64,000 bases of DNA from JAGVIE01 sp964520905 (GTDB lineage: Bacteria; Bacteroidota; Ignavibacteria; UBA10030; SZUA-254), in NCBI GenBank assembly GCA_964520905.1, contig CAZFQL010000014.1, forward strand, positions 40,604 to 104,603. The letters are read 5' to 3'. The position numbers and the translations under genes were made by a program. Below the pieces are notes generated by a model, which worked only from the letters and a program-made list of their open reading frames with translations, ran no database searches and had not been told where the DNA came from. Below are positions 59,856 through 64,000 of the stretch, in pieces. The first letter of the stretch is position 1. Every line of letters starts with the position of its first letter.

Positions 59856-60563
59856 TTAGCCCCCTCTAAGTTTGGCGCTTCCATCTCCGATAATAGCGCC
59901 GTACTGCATTTTAATCGTTCGATGAGCGCATTCCTGCGCTATTTCTAAATTGTGCGTCACCATCATGATAGTAAGACCGCTGTGATTCAACGACATCAAG
60001 AGCGAAGCAATCTGCCGGGAGTTTTCGTAATCGAGATTTCCGGTAGGTTCATCGGCAAAGAGAACCTCGGGCTTTTTTACCAAAGCTCGTGCAACCGCCA
60101 CACGTTGTTGTTCTCCACCCGAAAGGTCAGACGGTCTGTGCATCATCCTGTCGGCAAGTCCCATTTGCTCCAGCACAGCCGAGGCAAGCCGACGCCGGTC
60201 TTTCGGAGCTGTGTTATTGAAGTACAATGCGGTCTCAACATTTTGCAATGCAGAATAATGAGAGATCAGATTAAACGATTGAAACACGATACCAACTTTC
60301 TGTGCGCGGTACTCAGCAAGCTGGCGGCGCGACATACTGGCTAATGGAACTCCCTGGATCTCTACCGAACCGGAAGTCGGTGTATCCAAACCCGCAAGTA
60401 GATTTAAGAGCGTAGATTTACCTGAACCGGATGAACCTACGACTCCAAGAAATTCGCCGCGCTCTACTGCGAGCGTTACGCCATCAAGCGCACGCACTTC
60501 CTGCGACCCACGACGGTAGTAACGGCAAAGATCTATTGTGTGAAGCCATGGATTATTTATCAT
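59856..60563 (-). CDS. ABC transporter ATP-binding protein, LolD/MacB type
   Basis: A 235-residue ATPase. Walker A VGSSGSGKSTLLNLLAG (about residues 37-53), Q-loop FQSFNLI, signature LSGGEQQRVAVARALV, Walker B EVLFADEPTGNLD and switch His in VTHNLEIAQEC. The DEPTGNLD form is typical of MacB/LolD/FtsE-like ATPases. The permease gene follows directly, so the two form a type VII exporter. Substrate unknown. Confidence 0.95.
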   Translation of the reverse strand: MINNPWLHTIDLCRYYRRGSQEVRALDGVTLAVERGEFLGVVGSSGSGKSTLLNLLAGLDTPTSGSVEIQGVPLASMSRRQLAEYRAQKVGIVFQSFNLISHYSALQNVETALYFNNTAPKDRRRLASAVLEQMGLADRMMHRPSDLSGGEQQRVAVARALVKKPEVLFADEPTGNLDYENSRQIASLLMSLNHSGLTIMMVTHNLEIAQECAHRTIKMQYGAIIGDGSAKLRGG

Positions 60564-60578
60564 GATATCATCGGTATA

Positions 60579-61643
60579 TCAGCAAATCCTCGGAAGTTGT
60601 TCACCTGTTATCATATCGACAACACGCGTGCCTTTAATACTGCTTTCCATAACAACAACACCCGGATGTTCAGCAACTACTTCACCGAAGATAACAGCGT
60701 CTTTTCCGAGAGGGTGTGATTTCATACTCATCAAAACTTTTTCGGCATCTGCCGGTGCGACGAATGCGATCAATTTTCCTTCGTTTGCGATATAAAGCGG
60801 GTCAAGTCCCAAAATTTCACATGCACCTTCAACAGGTTCAGTTATCGGTATCGACGTTTCTTCTATAATGATTCCGACTTTTGCCTGTCCGGCAATCTCA
60901 TTAAGAACGCTTGCCACTCCACCGCGCGTAGGATCTCGAAGAACGTGAATGTTTTTACTTGTATCTAACATCGTCTGGACAAGATTATTTAGAGCGGCAC
61001 AATCGCTTTTTATGGGTGAATCGAACTCCAACCCCTCCCGCACCGACATGATAGCAATCCCGTGTTCGGCAATCGACCCGCTAATAATAATTTTATCGCC
61101 TATCATCGCGCGCTTTGGGTGAATATCGATTCCCGGTTCGATTATCCCTACGCCGGAAGTGTTGATAAAAATTTTATCGCCCTTTCCCCTATCGACCACT
61201 TTTGTATCTCCAGTAATCAATAATACCCCTGCGCTTTTTGCTGCGGCTTGCATGGAGAGAATTATCTTCCACAGGTCTTCCATCAATAATCCCTCCTCGA
61301 TTATAAACGCAACCGAGAGGTACATTGGCTTGGCTCCACACATCGCAAGATCGTTTACCGTACCGTTGACTGCAAGCTCGCCGATATTCCCGCCGGGAAA
61401 GAAAATCGGGCTGACAACGTAGGAATCAGTGCTGAACGCGAACCGCTTTCCTTCCAGAGTGAACATCGCACCATCGTGTTGAGCATTAAGATACTCGTTC
61501 CCAAATTGTGCGAGAAACATTTGCTGAATAAGCTGCTGGGTCAATTTACCGCCTCCGCCATGCGCCATTGTTACCCGGTCATAATTGGTGATAGGCAGCG
61601 GACAGTTAAAATTACCATCAATGATATTTTTTCGGTCATCCAT
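60579..61643 (-). CDS. hypE: Hydrogenase maturation protein HypE
   Basis: A 354-residue member of the HypE/PurM family. AHGGGGKLTQQLIQQMF is the N-terminal nucleotide-binding block; FSTDSYVVSPIFFPGGNIGE and NDLAMCGAKP follow; ITGDTKVVDRG and RDPTRGGVASVLNEIA are the AIR-synthase-fold motifs. The C-terminus is LPRIC, with the terminal Cys that is carbamoylated by HypF and dehydrated to thiocyanate, the cyanide donor for [NiFe]-hydrogenase. No other hyp or hydrogenase gene is in the window, so the remaining maturation genes must be elsewhere. Sixteen bases separate it from the ABC ATPase gene. Confidence 0.95.
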   Translation of the reverse strand: MDDRKNIIDGNFNCPLPITNYDRVTMAHGGGGKLTQQLIQQMFLAQFGNEYLNAQHDGAMFTLEGKRFAFSTDSYVVSPIFFPGGNIGELAVNGTVNDLAMCGAKPMYLSVAFIIEEGLLMEDLWKIILSMQAAAKSAGVLLITGDTKVVDRGKGDKIFINTSGVGIIEPGIDIHPKRAMIGDKIIISGSIAEHGIAIMSVREGLEFDSPIKSDCAALNNLVQTMLDTSKNIHVLRDPTRGGVASVLNEIAGQAKVGIIIEETSIPITEPVEGACEILGLDPLYIANEGKLIAFVAPADAEKVLMSMKSHPLGKDAVIFGEVVAEHPGVVVMESSIKGTRVVDMITGEQLPRIC

Positions 61644-61757
61644 ATTCGCGCAACGATTGTAATTAGTTTTTAATTTGATAGTTGATTTCCATTTGGGAAA
61701 AATAACGATTTTCCTATCCGAAAGCCAATAAAAAAATCAGCCTCGCAGTTCGAGTAC

Positions 61758-62702
61758 CTACGCTAACGACTGAAGTTCATTCTGTATGAGTTGAATATCT
61801 TCATCCCGGAGCGTGAACCCGGCTGCGCCCATATTCCCTTCTACCTGTTCAACCGTTCTTGCGCCAACAATTGCAGACGTTATCGCGGGATTCTGTAAAA
61901 CCCAAGTTATAGCAATTTGTCCGATAGTTTTTTTGTATTTATCTGCAATGGGCCTCACGTTATCGGTGAACGTCATAGCTTTTGAAAGAAACGGTTCCTG
62001 AAAGTACGGATTCTTTCGGCGCCAATCATCAGGGGCGAGTTTATTAAAATCGAATTTTCCGGTCAAGAGACCGGCTTGCATCGGACTATAAGCCACGACA
62101 CCGATTTTATGTTGCAAGCAGTATGGTAGGATTTCCTTCTCGATTTTTCTTCTTAGCATATTATACGGCGGCTGAAGAGATTGAATCGGTGCGATAACGC
62201 GGCACCTCTCAAGAAGCGGCACATCGTAATTGCATACACCGATATGGCGAACTTTACCTGCTTCCTTCAATCGCACAAGAGTTCCCCACGAATCTTCAAC
62301 CGCCGTTTCAGGGTCGTGCCAATGAATTTGGTACAGATCGATATAATCGGTCTGAAGTCGCCTTAAACTATTATCGATTTCTTTCAGTATACTTTCAGGG
62401 GAAGCATGGATTTTCACTCTTCGCCGTTCATCCCAGACCATTCCACACTTAGTTGCGAGAAAAACATCCTTCCGTTTACCGAGAATGGCGCGGGCGACAA
62501 TCTCCTCGGAATGACCGAGGCCGTAAACCGCCGCGGTATCTATCCAGTTTATTCCGAGTTCGAGCGCCCGACGAATTGCTTTGATAGATTGCCCGTCATC
62601 AACGGCGCCCCAGCCGTATTCCCAGGGACCTCCAATAGCCCAACTGCCAAATCCAATTTCAGTGATATCGGGACCCGATACCCCAAGCTTTCTTGTTTTC
62701 AT
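61758..62702 (-). CDS. Aldo/keto reductase
   Basis: A 314-residue NAD(P)H-dependent oxidoreductase of the AKR superfamily. KLGVSGPDITEIGFGSWAIGG is the typical start; the tetrad is Asp (WIDTAAVYG), Tyr (same motif), Lys (FLATKCGM) and His (QIHWHDP). TDYIDLYQIHWHDPETAVED and HIGVCNYDVPLLERC are AKR signatures, and the C-terminal SAIVGARTVEQVEGNM binds the adenosine part of the cofactor. It acts on an aldehyde, ketone or sugar-like substrate that is not determined by the sequence. Transcribed separately from hypE after a 114-base gap. Confidence 0.93.
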   Translation of the reverse strand: MKTRKLGVSGPDITEIGFGSWAIGGPWEYGWGAVDDGQSIKAIRRALELGINWIDTAAVYGLGHSEEIVARAILGKRKDVFLATKCGMVWDERRRVKIHASPESILKEIDNSLRRLQTDYIDLYQIHWHDPETAVEDSWGTLVRLKEAGKVRHIGVCNYDVPLLERCRVIAPIQSLQPPYNMLRRKIEKEILPYCLQHKIGVVAYSPMQAGLLTGKFDFNKLAPDDWRRKNPYFQEPFLSKAMTFTDNVRPIADKYKKTIGQIAITWVLQNPAITSAIVGARTVEQVEGNMGAAGFTLRDEDIQLIQNELQSLA

Positions 62703-62720
62703 AAATTAGTTTCACCAGAT

Positions 62721-62883
62721 TTACTTTTGTTGTTTTGATGCAGAATGAAGAACATCGCGCAGAGTTCTTGACAAAATTTCCGAGGTAAATGGTTTTAGCA
62801 GAAACATTTGAATGTCCATGCTCTGCAGTTGAGCTTTTGCTTCGTTGAATTTCAACTCAGGCAATGCTCTCAGAAATTTTTAT
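62721..62883 (-). pseudogene. Receiver-domain (CheY-like) C-terminal fragment
   Basis: On the minus strand the frame FLRALPELKFNEAKAQLQSM, then DIQMFLLKPFTSEILSRTLR DVLHSASKQQK ends at TAA 62721-62723. The LLKPF segment is the conserved Lys-Pro of the end of a receiver domain; the acidic pocket and phospho-acceptor part are missing. The fragment begins inside the end of the PAS gene, in another frame, so its 5' part has been lost. It has no start codon of its own suited to a receiver domain. Confidence 0.6.
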
Positions 62884-64000
62884 CTTTTACTTTATTATAT
62901 ATCTCCGGAAAATATTGTTTTGTGCAATCAGGGCACAAACCGTGTGTAAAAGTGGCATCCGAATGTTTTTCAAAATAGGTTTCCACTTGAGTCCAGTATC
63001 CTTTATCGTCACGAATTTTTTTACAGGAAGAACAGATCGGCAGAAGTCCGCTTAGGTATTTTACATCGGCAAGGGCTTGCTTTAATTCGGCAATCAAATG
63101 ATCGCGTTCCTCTTCATATTGTTTTCGTTCCGTTATATTTCTTGCAACACCGACAAGAGCTACCGGCTCATCCTGCTCATTTCTAACGACGGAAGACCAT
63201 AACTCAATGGCAAAATCTGTTTCGTCCTTTCGCCTGTTGTAAAGTTCTCCATTCCAGCCTTCCTTAAGAGTTGCTTGCAATATCTGAGAGGTAATCTCTT
63301 GCGGTGTGAGTGAAGAACGTACAACTGAAATATTTTTTCCATATAATTCGTCCGGAGTGTATCCATAAGCTTTAGCGAATGCATCGTTGACGAAAAGTAT
63401 ATTATCTTTAAGGTCGGTAATCGAAACATAATCCTGTGCAGACGCAACCGTTTGTGCCAGGAGCCGAATCCGGGCTTCGGCTTGTCTCTGTCCGGTGATA
63501 TCCCGGTTTAAACTCAATATCGCTTCTTTTCCATCGTAATCGATCACAGAGGCATTAATGTGCAGATAAATCTCTGCGCCGGATTTTGAAATATGGACTG
63601 CATCGAAAACTTTTCCGCGACTGTCCCGTTGAGCGTGCTGAATCATTTCCTCTTCATAGCCAACACTTTTGGAGATTAATTTTATATTCATCCCTACAAA
63701 TTCAGCCTTAGTAAAACCGTAAAGCTCACATGCTTTATTATTAACTCCGAGGATAATCTTCCCTATCGGCTCGAAAATAATAATTGCATCGCTCGCCGTA
63801 TCGAAAAGATTTTTATACCGGCCCTCTGATCTTTTTAGTTCTGTATCTTGTCTTTTTTTCTTGATAAAATATATCCAGCCTATTATGATAATACCAAGAG
63901 ATAGAGTCCCCACTGGCAGGTAATATTTAGGTTGAAGATATAAAGGTTGATCTTGCCCCGATTTTCTGGACAATAAGTTAAGAGAAAAGATACAATTTTT
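62870..64000 (-). CDS. Membrane PAS-PAS sensor with C-terminal Cys-rich module (N-terminus beyond window)
   Basis: The frame stays open to the right edge, so the protein is incomplete at the N-terminus. The TTG at 63973 is only a possible internal start. Visible part: one membrane segment (PVGTLSLGIIIIGWIYFI), PAS1 (YKNLFDTASDAIIIFEPIGK...ELYGFTKAEF), PAS2 (ASAQDYVSITDLKDNILFVN...AYGYTPDELYG) with a PAC-like end, a coiled-coil helix (about 305-325 of the visible part) and a C-terminal Cys-rich module: LPICSSCKKIRDDKGYW ... HGLCPDCTKQYFPEI. It has no histidine kinase, GGDEF or EAL domain in the window. Two Cx2C pairs suggest metal or redox sensing. Ends in KVKDKNF. Confidence 0.82.
   Translation of the reverse strand, partial: KNCIFSLNLLSRKSGQDQPLYLQPKYYLPVGTLSLGIIIIGWIYFIKKKRQDTELKRSEGRYKNLFDTASDAIIIFEPIGKIILGVNNKACELYGFTKAEFVGMNIKLISKSVGYEEEMIQHAQRDSRGKVFDAVHISKSGAEIYLHINASVIDYDGKEAILSLNRDITGQRQAEARIRLLAQTVASAQDYVSITDLKDNILFVNDAFAKAYGYTPDELYGKNISVVRSSLTPQEITSQILQATLKEGWNGELYNRRKDETDFAIELWSSVVRNEQDEPVALVGVARNITERKQYEEERDHLIAELKQALADVKYLSGLLPICSSCKKIRDDKGYWTQVETYFEKHSDATFTHGLCPDCTKQYFPEIYNKVKDKNF

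Overview
The window is one contiguous piece of a bacterial chromosome with moderate GC, dense coding and long same-strand operons. The best taxonomic hint is the secreted carboxypeptidase at 52.7-55.7 kb. Its C-terminus carries the FPNPFNPST...YNVLGQ...GIYFIKL signature of Por/type IX-type sorting domains, typical of Ignavibacteria, Kryptonia and related lineages of the Bacteroidota/Chlorobiota group. Gene style and the frequent TTG/GTG starts fit this. The assignment is an inference, since no rRNA is present.

Layout. (1) 1-15.1 kb, minus strand: a nearly complete division and cell-wall (dcw) cluster, mraZ-rsmH-ftsL-ftsI-murE-murF-mraY-murD-ftsW-murG-[PH-like membrane protein]-[TauE/SafE half-transporter]-murC-murB-ftsQ(partial). 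A promoter and an MraZ box precede mraZ. (2) 15.4-19.1 kb, minus: a four-gene corrinoid methyl-transfer operon with an MttB-family methyltransferase, a MetH-activation-like protein, a corrinoid protein and a homocysteine S-methyltransferase. It looks like a methionine synthase in pieces whose folate module is replaced by MttB. (3) 19.4-24.6 kb, plus: a galactokinase-like GHMP kinase, a nucleotidyltransferase, an envelope protein and a GH27 alpha-galactosidase. (4) 24.7-35.3 kb, plus: a defence island. It holds type I restriction-modification genes (hsdM, hsdS, hsdR) with two extra nuclease-fold genes (GxxExxY and DUF1016/YhcG) set between them. Fragments of a methylase-like gene and a BRO-N gene follow, then an AbiEi/AbiEii-like toxin-antitoxin pair behind two 35-bp tandem operator-like repeats, then another gene fragment. 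(5) 35.3-41.5 kb: housekeeping and peptide-turnover genes (glycosylasparaginase, YchF, tRNA-Leu(CAG), M3 peptidase, a metallo-beta-lactamase-fold hydrolase, a broken acetyltransferase-like gene).

(6) 41.5-52.5 kb, minus: the most unusual region, a ten-gene catabolic operon. In transcription order it encodes an acetyltransferase-like protein, a thiolase homologue with Pro in place of the nucleophilic Cys, its DUF35 partner, three proteins related to the AllF/AllG/AllH (FdrA/YlbE/YlbF) carbamoyltransferase, a cyclase-family metal hydrolase, and the three subunits of a xanthine-dehydrogenase-type molybdenum hydroxylase. The set suggests oxidation, hydrolytic opening, carbamoyl release and CoA-linked handling of a nitrogenous compound, substrate unknown. 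Four members of one family of intergenic inverted repeats sit in the gaps of its distal half. (7) 52.7-64 kb: secreted M14 carboxypeptidase, double-receiver protein, YiiX-like hydrolase (plus strand), then MacB/LolD-like ABC genes, hypE, an aldo/keto reductase, a receiver-domain fragment and a partial PAS sensor (minus strand).

No rRNA, CRISPR array, insertion sequence or prophage was seen.
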